NCBI GenBank assembly: GCA_002221725.1
Contig: NJFT01000181.1
Span: forward strand, 19,711-83,710
Origin: Scedosporium boydii
Taxonomy: Eukaryota > Ascomycota > Sordariomycetes > Microascales > Microascaceae
DNA length: 64,000 nucleotides
Direction of reading: 5' to 3'
Part shown: positions 1-12,890 of the stretch, piece by piece
How positions within the stretch are numbered: position 1 is the first letter of the stretch
How the letters are laid out: each line of letters opens with the position of its first letter
Made by a program: the position numbers and the translations under genes
Notes under the pieces: model-generated
Told to the model about the DNA's origin: nothing
What the model saw: the letters and a program-made list of their open reading frames with translations, nothing else
Database searches by the model: none

Positions 1-1501
1 CTTCTAACCCCCAGGATAATCCGAATCTTGTTCATGGTCCCGGTTTACTCGGTATCATGCTTCCTTCAGGTCTACTACTACTATCATGCCGTATACTTCC
101 AAGTCATATCCGACTGTTACGAAGCCTTCGCCATCGCGTCCTTCTTCGCCCTCATGTGTAGTTACATCGCCCCGGATCTTCACGAACAAAAAGAATACTT
201 CCGCGACATGTATCCGATCAAGAGGTGGGTGTGGCCCGTCAACTGGTTTGCTGCGTGTTGCGGTGGCCAGCGCGGTCCGTGGAGGACGCCGAAGAGCGGC
301 CTGACGTGGTTCAACATCAACTGGATTGGAATTTACCACTACTGCGTGATACGCGTTGCCATGACTATCACTGCCGTGGTGACTCAGTACTTCGATCGCT
401 ATTGTGAAAGCTCTAACAGTCCGGCTTTTGCGCATATTTGGGTAAGTTGAAAGCGTCCGTTACCCTTCTTTTCTGGGGTCGGGTAGTTGGTGAGCACAAC
501 GCTGATACTTCGCGACCCTCTAGGTCCTCGCCATCAATTGCGTTGCCGTCTTCATTGCAATGTACTGCGTTATCCAATTCTATGTTCAGATGAAGGAACC
601 CCTCAAGGACCACCGGCCCTTCCTCAAAGTTCTAGCCATCAAGCTCGTGGTCTTCTTTGCCTTTTGGCAAGTGACTTGTATTTCTATCGCGACGAGTGAG
701 AGGTTCAAGATTTTCGAGCCCAATTCCATCATCGCCTACCCCGATATCAAGGTCTCGATCCCCGCGATGCTCCTGTGTGTTGAGATGGTTATCTTCGCCA
801 TCCTTCATTTCTGGGCTTTCCCCTACGCGCCCTATGCCCCAGGCGCGAAGACGACTTACTATCCCCATCCCGATACGCGCAAATCCGGGCTCCTACCTGC
901 TAGGGAGAATGCGCACTCGCCGCCTTCGGGAGGACCTCTTGGCATCTGGGCCTTTTGTCATGCGGCCAATCTTTGGGACTACGTCACGGCTTTCGGTCGC
1001 GGCATGCGCTGGCTCTTCTGCGGTGTGAGGCACAGGAAGAATGACCCGAGCTATAATACTAGAACTATGAGTTCGCTCAACTTGGATAACCTCTCTGTCC
1101 CCAAGAGCCGCCTTCGGCCCGCCCGCAGCACCGAACATCTACCCATCGCCGACCAGTTCCGCCGCAGCAAACTTGGTCTTCCCCCTATGGACGGAGAGCC
1201 CACGTCCGTGAACGAAGACGAGCACGCGGGTCTCATCTCGCACGCCCAGCCTAATCCGATGAGCGCGCGCCATCCCACCCGCAACATGGCCTCTCCCATG
1301 GCCCCGCCGTCCCCGTATCGAGACGGAGGCTACTCGCCTTCTCCATACCACGACATGAACCCATCTCCACTCCCTTCTCCCTCTCCATACTATAGCCCCA
1401 ACGCTAGGCCACCTGTGGAAAGACAACAAGGCAACGTTTGGGAACCTATCGAACCTAGAAGTCAACCACAGCCGCCGCGAGGCTACGGCTCAGCGTTCTA
1501 A
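1..1501 (+). CDS. DUF300 / TMEM184 (organic solute transporter alpha-like) membrane protein, 5' partial
   Basis: Multi-pass membrane protein of the DUF300 (Ost-alpha/TMEM184) family; in fungi these are endomembrane or vacuolar proteins with no settled substrate. Exons are <1-441 and 524-1501. The 82-nt intron (442-523) has a GTAAGT donor and CTCTAG acceptor, and the frame stays open across it. Family hallmarks seen are the 'RILFMVPVYS' helix, 'ISDCYEAFAIASFFAL', and hydrophobic helices around 'YCVIRVAMTITAVV', 'VLAINCVAVFIAMYCV' and 'VFFAFWQ'. After the last helix there is a roughly 200-residue disordered tail rich in S/P/R that ends in a 'PSPSPY'-like stretch. The N-terminus lies off the window. 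Bases 1-14 (CTAAC followed by CCCCCAG) look like the end of an upstream intron, so the first visible exon may start at 15. It converges with THO2. Confidence 0.85.
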
Positions 1502-2765
1502 TTCATCCTTATCATAAAAACGTCTTTCTTTCCTTTCTGTGCGGGGCGGTTTCCAGTCCGTCGTGGCTTGGTTGGTTGTGGCCCCTGGAAGGGCAAGATG
1601 TACATGTTATTCTGTGGAGTTGTTGGCCACCCATTTTTTTTTTTGTCCCTTTTGCGTATCTGATCAGCAGCATGTCATGGCGTTACGAGTGTATGTACGT
1701 ATATTTCTTAAGATACCAACCGGCACCCCCGATATCACGATGGGTTGCATCAATGTTAAAGATAAGATATTCACACCTAAGTATAATTGGCCGTCTTAAG
1801 ACGTTGAAGCATGTCACGATAACTTCAACTCGCTAAAATGGCTAAGGCGAGACGGGAAAAAAAAGTCATTCCATTAGATGAACGCAAGTCATCTCATTTT
1901 CGCTACGCGCAAAGAAAGCAAAACGCCATGCCATATGAAGAACAGATGAGCCATGTAATGTACAGAGATGCCAGACCATCTTCTCTGTGTGATTTTGTCC
2001 TTTTTCCTTCAGAGCCAAACTCCCCCTCTATGCCTAGAAACCCCTAGGAATCGTGAATACGAAGAACCGAAAAACAAGACTTTTTTTTATGGGTTTTGCG
2101 TGAAGCGTGATGAACTGCGTTGGTACGGCCGGTTTCAAAAAAAGGTTTAACGATACAATGTGAACGCCGAAACGGCCTCGACCGGGTATTATGTTGTGTG
2201 TCCTCGCGAATGGTCGGGTTGCAAGTGTAATGATATTTTGAAGCAAAGAAGTTCTTTTTTTTTTTTTTTTCTTGGTTTGTCTCTTTTTTGTTCGCTTTCC
2301 ATGACGACTCATGTTCTCTTCCTCCTCGGCAATTGTTGTACACGCCTTGTCGACACGAGTCACTGAAAGACTGGGAGAGGTGCTCGAAGCTGCTCGCTTG
2401 CCCACCTCTCTCCGTGGAACTGATCGATATCCGATCGCCAAGTTTCGAAAGTCGTAAAAACGAGTCGATGCAAATAAGAGGCGGGTCTCAAGTTGTAGAA
2501 AAAGAAAGGATTGTTCTGATAAGGATAGTAAAACAAGAACCGCGGGAAATACGGCTCCCAAAGAAAACTATTGCACTTCCACCTCCCTCCCTTTCATTCT
2601 GTTGCAAGGCAATCCCTTCCGTTTCATTCGAACTTCGTGTGCGACTCTTCTCTCCCTTTTTGTTCTTTTCCGTCTTTCCTCCTGCCTTTTCATGTTCACT
2701 CAAATGAAGTAGAAACCGTAGTTCTGTCGAAATGCTCTTCCCCCCGACGGTGGACGCGGCAGCTT
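1502..2765. other. Intergenic, convergent 3' ends
   Basis: This stretch separates the stop codons of the DUF300 gene (+) and THO2 (-). It holds AT-rich and poly-T/poly-A runs as expected for two facing 3' untranslated regions. No open frame here shows family features. Confidence 0.6.
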
Positions 2766-5700
2766 CTATCGCCTTTGTCGCTTTTCCCGCTCGTTGGGGA
2801 TCGGCGCGGCTCCCTCCTCGCTTCGTCTCTTCCGTCCCCGTTCCTCCCTCGGCTCGCGACGATCGTCTCGCGCTCGGGAGCTCGAATCTCTTCCACCAAC
2901 ATCCCTATGTCCACCACCTCGACCTCCGCCGTTCCATTCCTCATTTCTGCCGGACGGAGCGGGCTCGCCGCGATGTCGCGACTCTCGAGCACTGCTGGCC
3001 TGGTCTCTTCCGCCAACACCACCACCACCTTGCTGAGGCCCTGATGCAGGAACGTCCCTTGCCGATCCTGAAACGCTCGAAGGCTCTCGTCCGGATCGTC
3101 GAGAAGATTCGCGATCATCCCTGCCACCCGAGGGGGCTTGTGTTCCTGACGGAGCCGATCGCCTGTCTCGATAACTTCGCGAATCTTTGTCACGTTCTCT
3201 CTCAGGACTGCGCTCCCGCTCACGATCTCGCTCGCGATCCCTCTCGCGATCTCGCTCTCGATCCCTGTCTCTGTCACGCTCCCGGTCTCGATCTCGATCA
3301 CGCTCACGGCTGCTGCGTCTGGATCTGCCAGACCTCTCAGACCTCTCGCGGTCGCGACGACCTCTGTCGTCTGCCCTGCTGGCATGGCCATCTCCATTAG
3401 CAGTTCCTCGGTCATTGCTGACGTCTTGGCGCGATGACTGGTCTGCCTCCTTTGTCGGCGTAGACACAGGGGATGCTCCCGTCAGAACCTGAGCATCTGA
3501 GCCAGCCAGACTGGCACGCTGTCCACCGCGTCGTGAGCGGCCAGAATCGGCCATGGTTGCCTGCGCTTGCTGAAGGGTGTTGTTGATTCCAGCAAGTTGC
3601 CTTCGGCCACCCGATCGGAGGCGGTCAGGAACTGAGGGTCCCGGCGGCGTGTTCGTGTCAGGCACATTGGGTCCTGTAAAGTTACCTGATGCGTGCCGGG
3701 AACCAGCCCCACCAGAGGGTGCGGCACGGCCTGCGCCTTGATGCATGGGAGAGCGTCCATAGGGGCCATGGGGAGGCACACCCGGCGGGGGCGGAGGCGG
3801 CGGTGGTGCAATCTGAGAGAGCCGGTCGGGATGAATTCCAGCCGGGCCGGAGGGAGTGCCACTAAAAGACGAAGCAGGGGACGCGCCGGGAGGTCCTTGG
3901 CGTGCACGGTCTTGATGAGGAAGCGTGCTAGGAGTTGCCGGGTTGGGGACGTTCATGGGTGGATTGTTTGGATCGAACTGGCCCCGTCGACTTCTCGAGG
4001 ACGATGGTCCCGTAGGCGGGTGCTTCTCAGGGGTCTGTCCCCTAGCAGGTTCGTTGGTTGGGAACCTGGCGTCCGATCGGGCAGGCACGCTTGGAACCGG
4101 CCCGGACACTGCTCGAGCTGCACCGCGGCCTCGACCTCTTGGACCCGAGGGGATATCCGCCACCGACGGGATGGGGTTGAGGCGTCCGTAGTTCTGGTCT
4201 TGGTATGCTGCAGATCTGCCGCCGTGGTCAGGCTCTACGGGCCGCGGAGGACCGTTGTGACTGATTGGTGCAGGACGGTTGTCGGGCATCCTATTGGAGT
4301 CTCGGTCATTTCGCTTATCGCCTCGGCCACCAGTAGTTGAGGGCGTTTCGGGTCGGTTGTCCCGCGTGTCCCTGTTGTCCCTTGAAACTCCACGCTGCTC
4401 AGTCGACTGCTGGGAGGCCGAGGGAGGCGGAGCCGGAGGGTGGGAGCGTCCATGGCGATCGTCGCGACCTCCATCGGGCTGAGTCGATTGCTCGTGTTGC
4501 CGATCTCGTCTCTTCGGCGAATGGGCCCGGGGTGCTCTATCACGGCCGTCTTCTCGAGGCTGCTGTGGCCGATCATTACGCCTTCCTCCATCAATCAAAG
4601 CTGCACGGGCTGGGTTCAGGATATCGGAACGATCGGGATCTGGGTGACGAGCATTGGCGCTCTTGTCCTTTGTGCGATCAGAGTCCTGACGGGGAGGTCG
4701 GTCTGCGCTCTGGAGTAGCGCTGCTCTCTCGGGGTTCATTACCGGACCAGATTGGTCGGCACGACCTGACGCTGCCGGGGTGGGTGTAGCTGGTGCCGAA
4801 TCTCTCGGCCTTGGGCTGTTGTGGCCGCGGCCGTTCGGGGGCGCGGCCTGGCGATCTCTGGCTGGTTGCCGTGAATCCCTATCGCTAGGCTCGGGTCTTC
4901 GTGTCGAGTCGGGTCTTCCAACGCGGTCTTGGTCGGGCTGGCGGGGGGTATCCCTGGAGTCACGGCTATCTCGTGCATCCCGCGAGTTAGGGTGATCAGA
5001 TACACGACGATCCGAGCCAGGCAGATCTCGAGGGCGGTCCAAGCGAGCCGGGTCAGGGGTCCTAGCGGCATCTCTGGCTTCGCGCGTCTCTCTCTGGTCC
5101 CTCTCCCTATTCTCACGTGGCTCTCGGGGCTCCCGACCGTCCCGTGCATGCCGAGGCTCACGCGCGTCTCTCGAGGGTGTTGTTCTGGCGTCCCGGGTTT
5201 CCCGAGCATCAGGACGCACCTGCCCGAAGCGATCCGATGCAAAGTAGCCAGGCAATGGCACGTCTGGTCGGCTGGGCAAACCATGCGGGACACGGTCCGG
5301 GAGAGAAGACGGTTTCGAGGCATCATGTCGGCTGCCCACCGAGTTGTTGGAATTTGTTGTAACGGCCGGTGACTGGCGAGCCTGTTGTGGCTGGGCTGCT
5401 GTGAGCCTAGGCGAGCGTTTGTCCGCGTTGGGCATTTGAGGCTGGCTGAGTGCTGGCCTAGGAGATGGTTTGGCAGGAAGGGTATCCTTGGCGGTGTTGG
5501 ATGGTACCGCCGCTTGGGCCGGTCTCGAAGCTTGAGTCTTAGATTCCTCGCCATCCTTAACTTCTCCGTCCTCGTCCTCCTGTCCCTTGCCGAGGATCCT
5601 AAGGGAATTCGTTAGAAACATTGATCGGTGAGAGGGAAAGAAAGAAAGAAAGAAAGCTCTTATCATTGACTTACTTTGTTGTCCTGTCGGGCTTGAACTC

Positions 5701-8700
5701 CGGTGCTGTTGGGCGAAGGTTGGACGCTGACGGGGCCTCTTGCTGAGAGTCACCACTCTGGTCGGAGATGTTAGAACATGTCTCGTGGTTTGCTACCAAT
5801 GATGACGATTGCAAACTTACCGTATTCGGGCGGAAACCTTGTACCATGACCCATTTCGGCTTGCGTTTCTGCAATTCTGACAACGCAGTTTGCGCAGCGA
5901 CGGAGAGATCCACACGGTTGCCGGACTCGGCGTTGTCGACGGCGGGTTTCGCCGATTCGCGATCGGTGATTGTCTTCAGTTGCCGGATAAATTGCTGCGC
6001 CATGAAGTCGACCGCGGGGAAGAAGTCGAGGACAGACTTGAGAACAGTGATGGCGTTGCGGATATGCATCCACTCCATGCCTCCTAAGCACGACTTTAGA
6101 GCCATGTTGAGGTTCTTGTGCCATCCATAGAGCATATCTCGGAATTGAGCATGCTCTACGAAGGCCGTGGGCTTGCCATCGTGATCAATAGAAGTTGCGA
6201 ATCCGATAAGAGTACGATCCTTCTGGCCTGCCTGTCCGAGTAGGGCATCCTTCTCGTAGGCAGCCTTGTCCTTGTGCCACTTGGACAAGTCTCCGAGGAC
6301 GCACTTTAAGAAACGACCAAGATGCTCAGCCTCTCGAACGGTGCAAGTGAAAATAATCGCTCGCAAACGGTTGGCATTGAAAAGACGATCGTAAAGCGAC
6401 ATCAGTTTGAAGTTAGGGCAGGCAAAGTCGTGGAGGAACCGGATTGCCCGATGGCAATATTCAGCATCACTGGCAGAAAGAACTAGTCGGGGGAGGAGGC
6501 ATTGCTCCAAGATGGCATCGGAAACTGCTCGGGGCTTAGCCTGGTCAGCAGCCGGGAACCAGGACTTGAACCTTCGGATCATGTGGAACTTGTTGCGGGT
6601 GAAGGTCTTCTTGTGCCGCGCCTTCTCTTTGCCAAGCTTAACAACAATTGCCGTGAGGGCTTTGTGCTTCTCTTCCTTCTTCGTAATGCCGCTCCTCGTC
6701 ATATCAGACCGGTCACGCATAATTTCCTTGGCCTGGGTGTACGCGCGATCTTCCTCCTTTTGATACCACTCTTCGGGAACGAAGAGGTCGCCAAGTTGCA
6801 AGGCCCAGAACATGGTGTAGAATTCTGGTGTAATTGCCTTCCAGAAGGCTGGTTCTTTGATCTGCTCCAGGGTATCAATGACCGGCTGGAGGACTTCGAG
6901 GAAAGGATCGCTGATGCGACTACCACTTCCTTGAGTCGATGGGCTGGCTTGAGAACCATCTTTCTTGTCGACCTCCATCTTGCTATTGTCGGGCTCCCCA
7001 GAATCTCGAGGTGTCGATTGTCGATTCCGTTGCTGGGACACAGTCGCGTCCGTCATTGGAACATCGCCGTCCTCTGCGGCAGCTTGCGATGATTGGGCTT
7101 GCGCCTGCTGCTCCTCCTTTGGCATCATACGGTACGAGAGGCTGGGCCGGCTGATAACAAACGCAAGGCTGACGTCGATGCCGAACTCTCCCAACAAGCG
7201 GTCAATGGCTGGTACGAAGGAATCGAACACAGCAGGATCAAGATTGCTTCGCAGGAGATCGAGGTATTGAGTGAGGATCTGCTGAGAGTCGTCGACCATC
7301 GAAGACAGATACTTGATATGCGCCTCATCCTCCGCAGTCTTGTAGATAGCGGCCTGGCGGTACTGGACAATGTTGATTAAGAGCTGCCCGGCAAGCTTAG
7401 AGTCGATTAGCGCCTGAATAAGACGCCGCGAGCTCTTCACTGAATCGAACCGCCTGTCCTGCACATTGATGAGTGTTTGTCTTCGGAGAGTCTCTCCGCC
7501 GGCCAAGGCCATGATCTGGCCATCAGTGAAATCAACAGTAGGTACGATGCCACCCATTGAAGAGATGAGTTCTTTCAGGATGATCAAATCTGTCGAGTTA
7601 CCCTTGAAGAGTTGATCGTCCACATATTGGATGACCGGTGTAGGATTCATGACCGAGTAGCGTCGGAAGACGCGACCAGCAAAACGGGAGAGGGCCTGAA
7701 GCCATTTGCTTGTGAGGAGGACAGACGTCTCTTGGGTACGACTGCGATTCTTTCCACCGAGGGAGTTCATTAGGGACCAGATGAGGACGTCGTAGGAAAG
7801 GTCGGTGAAATATTTAGCGCATTCGACGAAGGCGTCGATCAAGTTTGCGTACGATTCAATCTGGTCGAGGGCAACCTTGAATACGACGCCGGGCGACGAA
7901 TAGCTCGTCTTCGCCAACGACTTGGCCATGTCGCTCAGGTTCGTTAGCGACAGTCGCTTCATGATGCTCAATGTCTCCAACCTCGTGCGGGCAAAAGCGG
8001 ACTTGATGGCAGGAAGCCGCGAAATCTGGCCTTCAAACCACTCCGCGTAAATGTTGTAACGGACATGGGTAGGATATGTACTGAGCAGTGACCAGACAGC
8101 ATTCACTGTTGCGGAATTAGCCTTGGTCATGCTCAAAGCAGGCACCAAAAGCCGTTTGAGAAGGTCCAACCATCGATCCCGGTTCTCCTTGGATGAGTCC
8201 TCAGCAAGGCTCTTAGCGCCGATGGTTGCGAGTTTGGGTAGGATAGTCTCGTCCTTGCCGATATTGACACCGGAAATGTTCAGAAGCGTTCCACAAAGTG
8301 TGAAGATGTCATCGACATCCTGGCAGACGGGAATATTATCAGCCCATTCATCCCAATAGAACCGATAGTGCTGGTTGTCGTTCGTGTCAGACTTGTCGGG
8401 GAAGGGCCATCTAAGGGTCTTGCGGGGAAGAAGTTTTCCGAGCTTCACGGTTCCCTTGGGAGCTCCGGTTTGGTCTGCATTTGCCATATCCTTAGCGGGG
8501 CACTCTGCTCGGGCCAAAAAGCTTGCAGGCTGGCTATCCCGGTAAACCTTGTTGATTGAGTGGTTGAGGATACGATGAATTCGATCCAGAACATCGGGAG
8601 ACGCCTCTAGCATCCAAGGGAAGCGGCCGAGCATGAAGAGGGCTTCGGGAAGTGCGCCGATAGTGAGTAGGCACAAAACGAGAGAAATCTTCTGCTCCAT

Positions 8701-10470
8701 AGGTTCTGGAAGCTTGGGTTTCTCATCCGAACCAGCGTGATTGGCCGCATGGGACTCGGCATCTGGCTTCGTGATGGCATCGCGGGATCGCGTCAGCGAT
8801 GTGGGGGGGGGGACGGTGTCATCAGGGAGGGCACCGGCCATCATCAACGCATTCATACCACCACCGGGACGGCTCGCGCGTTCCTTGTCTTCCAGTTCCT
8901 TCATCTTCTTCTCCCTCACAGCCTCCATATCCTGGTCAAGGGGCCATAGGTGAGGGTAAAGATCGGTAATGGAGACGAAGCCCACCTTAATTAGAAGAGC
9001 CGCCAAGTAGAGTAGATTCGCGGGAAGGACGTCATCCTCATCTCTAGCCTCTGAGGCGTAAAAACGGAGTTTGAAGCCGAGAAGCTGTGCCGCGGTCTTG
9101 TTGCCCTGGGGAGGGAGCGTCTTTGTAGTTTTCATCCAAAGCCGTTCCATGTCCGTGCTGATTTCGTCGTCTCCCAGGGTATCGAGCAATCGCCGCTCGT
9201 CGTCTGTGAGTTGACGGCCGCCGAGCTCGAAGTACGCGTCGATATGAGCCTGGCGGGCTCTTCCCCAGAAAAGAACATCGCGTTCCCTCTTCGGTTCTTC
9301 CATGGCCACCTCGTCCTCTTCGCTAGTTTGCCATTGGGAGGAGTTGGGCAGAGCCCAAGCCGGAAGGCCGCCCATGAAGGCTGCGTCAGGTGATCGTCGC
9401 GCCCTCGGCCACCACGAACTGACACGTAAGAATTTGATAAAGAAGCGGAACTGTTTAATGAGCACAGCGGCAAACACATCGAGTGTAACGTCAAGCACAC
9501 GACCAACGTCAAGATCGAAAGTTCCTATCAAGGCCTTGACTTTCTCGAATGTCGATTGAACCATTTCTGCCGTTGGAGGCCCAGAACCACTAGTAGTGAA
9601 AAGCTCGGTGATAAGCTTTGAATATCCTTCAGTCTCCTCGCGAAGAAGGTTGTAGTTCGCTTGACGGTAGAGAAGATTGGTGGCGTGCCGGATACCGAGT
9701 TTGGCGAAACTGTCACGAATGAGACCCAACTGGTTGAGGAGAGGAACCTCGAGCATCTCACGCATAGATTGGTGAGATACGCCTGTCGCATCGAGGAAGT
9801 GACGAAGCTGTGGAAGTTCGTCGGGCGAGTCGCTATCTACGACTGTGGCCAGGGTGTCCAAGAAGAGGGTATGGGGCTCGAAAGCAAAGGAGTTCTTAAT
9901 CACTTCGCTCGATTCGGGACCCAGGATCTCTTTGATACACGCACCAGCATCGGTGGGCGACATTCGGCCATCGAGGACAGAGCGGATGAATTCCTGGAAG
10001 ATACAGGATAATTCCGTGATATCGACATCGCTGCGTGATTGAATACCGTGAGCTATGACCTCTTGGCGGCCACTCGCAGCCCACTGAGAAATTCTTTCGT
10101 CGGTAAGGGTATCATAGCAATAGTTGGAGGGAACAGGCGTGGGTGGAGGAAGGACGGGGGAAGGAGCCCGCTGCTGTCTCGGGGCTAGGGGAGGTGGAGG
10201 TGGAGGAGGGGCTTGAGAGACTGAGCCAGGAAGTCGGTTAGCGGCTGGCGATGATGCAGGTTGCTGCTGGTTCCGCGAGTGCGCTCCCTGTTGGGAATCT
10301 CGACGATCGTTTCTTCTCGTGGATCGTCCGCCACGTCCTGGTCTCGAGTGACCATCATCACCCCCGTTTGTCCTGTCATGTTGGGCGAGCTGGGTATCAC
10401 CGGGCCGGTGGGGCGCGGGTCTGCCGCCATCTGTAGAGGCTCGTTCGGGTCTCTTTCGTTTCGGAGGCAT
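2766..10470 (-). CDS. THO2: THO complex subunit 2 (THO2/THOC2)
   Basis: Largest subunit of the THO complex, which couples transcription to mRNA packaging and export and prevents R-loops; it acts in the nucleus. Exons are 10470-5821, 5757-5675 and 5598-2766, giving about 2521 residues, the usual size for filamentous fungi. Intron 5758-5820 (63 nt) has GTAAGT, TTCTAAC and CAG; it is a multiple of three without a stop, so the frame reads through it. Intron 5599-5674 has GTAAGT, TTCTAAC and TTAG. The start ATG at 10470 opens a basic, low-complexity N-terminus with a poly-Pro stretch. The helical body includes the THO2 C-terminal-domain signature 'PEFYTMFWALQLGDLFVPE' and the later 'CLLPRLVLSASDAEYCHRAI'. 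About the last 900 residues are disordered, ending in R/D/E repeats. Divergent from MET2. Confidence 0.93.
3180..3370 (-). repeat. In-frame RD/RE dipeptide repeat tract in THO2
   Basis: Near-tandem hexamers of the type CGCGAT/CGAGAT, read on the minus strand, encode alternating Arg-Asp and Arg-Glu (as in 'RDRDRERDRDRDRERDRERD'). They lie close to the THO2 C-terminus. Such mixed-charge tails are common in nuclear RNA-processing proteins and often mediate RNA binding or condensation. Confidence 0.85.
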
Positions 10471-11159
10471 CGTGAGGTAGTGAATGGCGAATTTAAGTCA
10501 TGAGGGGCGGATGGCGAATGAGACTATTGGATGATATCGCGCTTCACGATAAAGTCGCGTTCGAGATGAGAAACTGCGCAAGGGTTGATGGCTGGGTATC
10601 TTGAGGATTCGATAGCCTTAAGGCTTTTCGTTAGGATCAATAAGGGGGGGGGAAGGTGGAAAGAGGGTTAGAAGAGATGGCGGGAAGCTGTGCTTACGAG
10701 TAATCAATGGATCAAGGCGAGAGGACTAGTCGTGTTTGAATCGGGAGAAGTCGAGAAAACGCGGACGGAATAGGGTGATTTGAAAAGAAAAGAAAAGGAG
10801 TGTATGAAATGAAATCGAGAATTGTGTTCGGGGACAAAGAGAAAGGAAAGATTGGGGGATGGAGCTCGGCGCGGTGAAAGAAAGCTTGGGAGCGTGGCGT
10901 GCCTCGCGTTCGAGTTGGACACAATTGTATGGAAGGAGCAGTTGGGCGTAGTGAATTTTCCCGTCAAGAATGGGGACTCAGCCTTGTCTGCGGGCCAATG
11001 AGGAGCGGGGAATGATCAAAAGTACTAGGTACAATCAGCTGAATAAGTTTTAATAAGGTCCTTCAATGAATACTGAATAGACTCAATCGTAATTGAAGTA
11101 CCCTCGACTTTACCCCAGGTTGGACCTTCCACCAGCCATTTTCGGTTGTCAACAGCTGT

Positions 11160-11165
11160 CACGTG
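11160..11165. promoter_or_regulatory. CACGTG E-box
   Basis: A perfect CACGTG palindrome. In ascomycetes this is the core site of Cbf1-type bHLH proteins, which act with Met4/CYS3-type regulators on sulfur genes. It lies about 690 bp upstream of THO2 and 1.7 kb upstream of MET2, so the link to MET2 is only suggestive. Confidence 0.3.
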
Positions 11166-12392
11166 CCCATTCGAATTCCTCACGAGATTGCCGAGGAAGG
11201 AACACCCAAGCTCGGTTTTTAGACTGATGAATCACATCTCTAATTCGAAGAATCCATCATCTCGTTCAGGCATACGTAAATCACTAAAGCGTACTCCGTA
11301 CAATTGTAGTAAATCTTCAGCTATTGCTAGAACATAAAATCCTTATTTAGATCCCCAAGAAAAGATAGAAAAGAGGGTATAGGAATCAACCCCATAGAGG
11401 ATGTTAGACCTCAATTGATGAGTTGCGGGTGTGAATGACTTCGAACATTTAGCACAATGGTATTTCCATCGCCCTTGACTTGAAAGAAACGTTGCGGTAG
11501 TTTGCCGTCTAACAAGGATAAGCTCATACTTTTACTCGTACTACCCATAGTAGACTGGAATCTTCGAGTCAAGTTGTCCATGTTGTTGTCTCTTCCATGT
11601 GAGCGACGGAAACGAGTAATTCGTGCGAAGGAGACTCTCGTTGAACCCGGTCGGTCGGAACGCACGATAACTTCCGTTTCCCACTCTCCCCACGTTTCCC
11701 CCCCCATCTTCAGCTCGAGATATACTTAACAACATGACATCTGCCATGCGTCGGGTCGTGGAGTAGAGGGAAATAGAGGGACTTGAATCTGCAAATGGTA
11801 GGTGCAGGAGTTGAGAGATTCCTAGCCCTAGCGGATTGCGCCATCTTAGGGTCCTCTGTCGTCTTCATGCAAGGCAACCATACGCCGAAAGGGCACTGGA
11901 GGGCTCCACGCAGGACAGGGTGACCGACTGATGTTAGTGGGTTCGTGGCGTTCCATTGCTTTGTGATCGATCGGGCTTGATCAGGAAACCAAGCCAAAAG
12001 TGGGAGACTAATCGACCGACTCTGGGAACCGTTGACTTGGTCCCCCACAGTCGGACAATCAGGAAGAGGCAAGGGAAGGGAAGAAAACGGCTCGAGAAAC
12101 GTCAGGGCAGCGGGACGGGTAGCCTCAGAGGGCTCAGCACCAGATGTTGTCTCGATGAGCGGGTTTGCCCAGTGTTGGAATCCAAATTTCTCCGAGTTGC
12201 CACTGTCCTTGGTAAGCAATATAAGAGTACCGAGGCCAGCACAGCCCAAGCCAAAAGTCCTCTGTAGTGTGCCTGTTTAGTCCCCCAAAGTGCCACTGCC
12301 TCATGCACTCATACTCCAAATCTGCACTATAATAATTCTGCAAGCTCCGAGACGGCCCCGTCGCATCCTGCTCCCTAGTCTACTCACTGTTG

Positions 12393-12398
12393 TGACTC
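12393..12398 (+). promoter_or_regulatory. TGACTC, possible Gcn4/CpcA-type half site
   Basis: TGACTC followed by G matches six of seven positions of the TGACTCA amino-acid-control element. It sits about 135 bp upstream of the MET2 TATA element, a sensible place for general amino-acid control. A six-base match alone is weak. Confidence 0.3.
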
Positions 12399-12530
12399 GA
12401 GCCAATTCTAATTGACCAATTCTATCAATTCCATCTCCGTCAGCCACCTCCATCTTTCTGTCTACTCAGTACTCATCCATCGCATACACCCTTTGCCCTT
12501 TTCGGCAAGCGATGCTCCATCATCTTTGAA

Positions 12531-12541
12531 TTATATATAAA
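12531..12541 (+). promoter_or_regulatory. TATA element of MET2
   Basis: The run TTATATATAAA is the strongest TATA-like element upstream of MET2. The last upstream ATG is at 12512. From there to the proposed start at 12891 there is no ATG on the plus strand, and the sequence turns strongly pyrimidine-rich, as in a transcribed fungal leader. Confidence 0.6.
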
Positions 12542-12890
12542 TCCTTGACAACCTTTTCCTCACTCTCCCCATTGTGCCTGTCTATCCCTCCTCCCAGTTC
12601 AATCTACTTGTCCGTCTTCGACTTCAATTTTCTCTCTCGTCTCGCCTTGCTGGATACCGTCAATACCGACAACTAGTTGATACCCTATCTCAACTAGCTT
12701 ACCTTCACCAGCGCAGCAACGTCTCTCTTCGAGTGTTCCTCTCCCCCGCGTTCCCACCCCTGTGCTCTCTTTCAATTGACCCTATCTCTGAACTCCCAAC
12801 CGCTGGGAGAGCCCAGACAGGGAACCATTTCAACCTTTCTTTTTCCATTCCCAGAGTCAATTGCGCGCTTCGATCGCCCTCGCCATCGCC

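Larger units (their letters stand above)
10471..12890. other. Divergent promoter region of THO2 and MET2
   Basis: About 2.4 kb between the THO2 start (-) and the proposed MET2 start (+). The MET2 side has a TATA element and an ATG-free pyrimidine-rich leader (listed separately). A 179-codon minus-strand open frame at 11710-12249 begins with TTG and resembles no family I know, so it is not called. Confidence 0.6.

Noticed and set aside
11710..12249. 179-codon minus-strand open frame in the MET2 promoter region
   Set aside because: It begins with TTG, has mixed low-complexity content, and resembles no family. It overlaps likely regulatory DNA.
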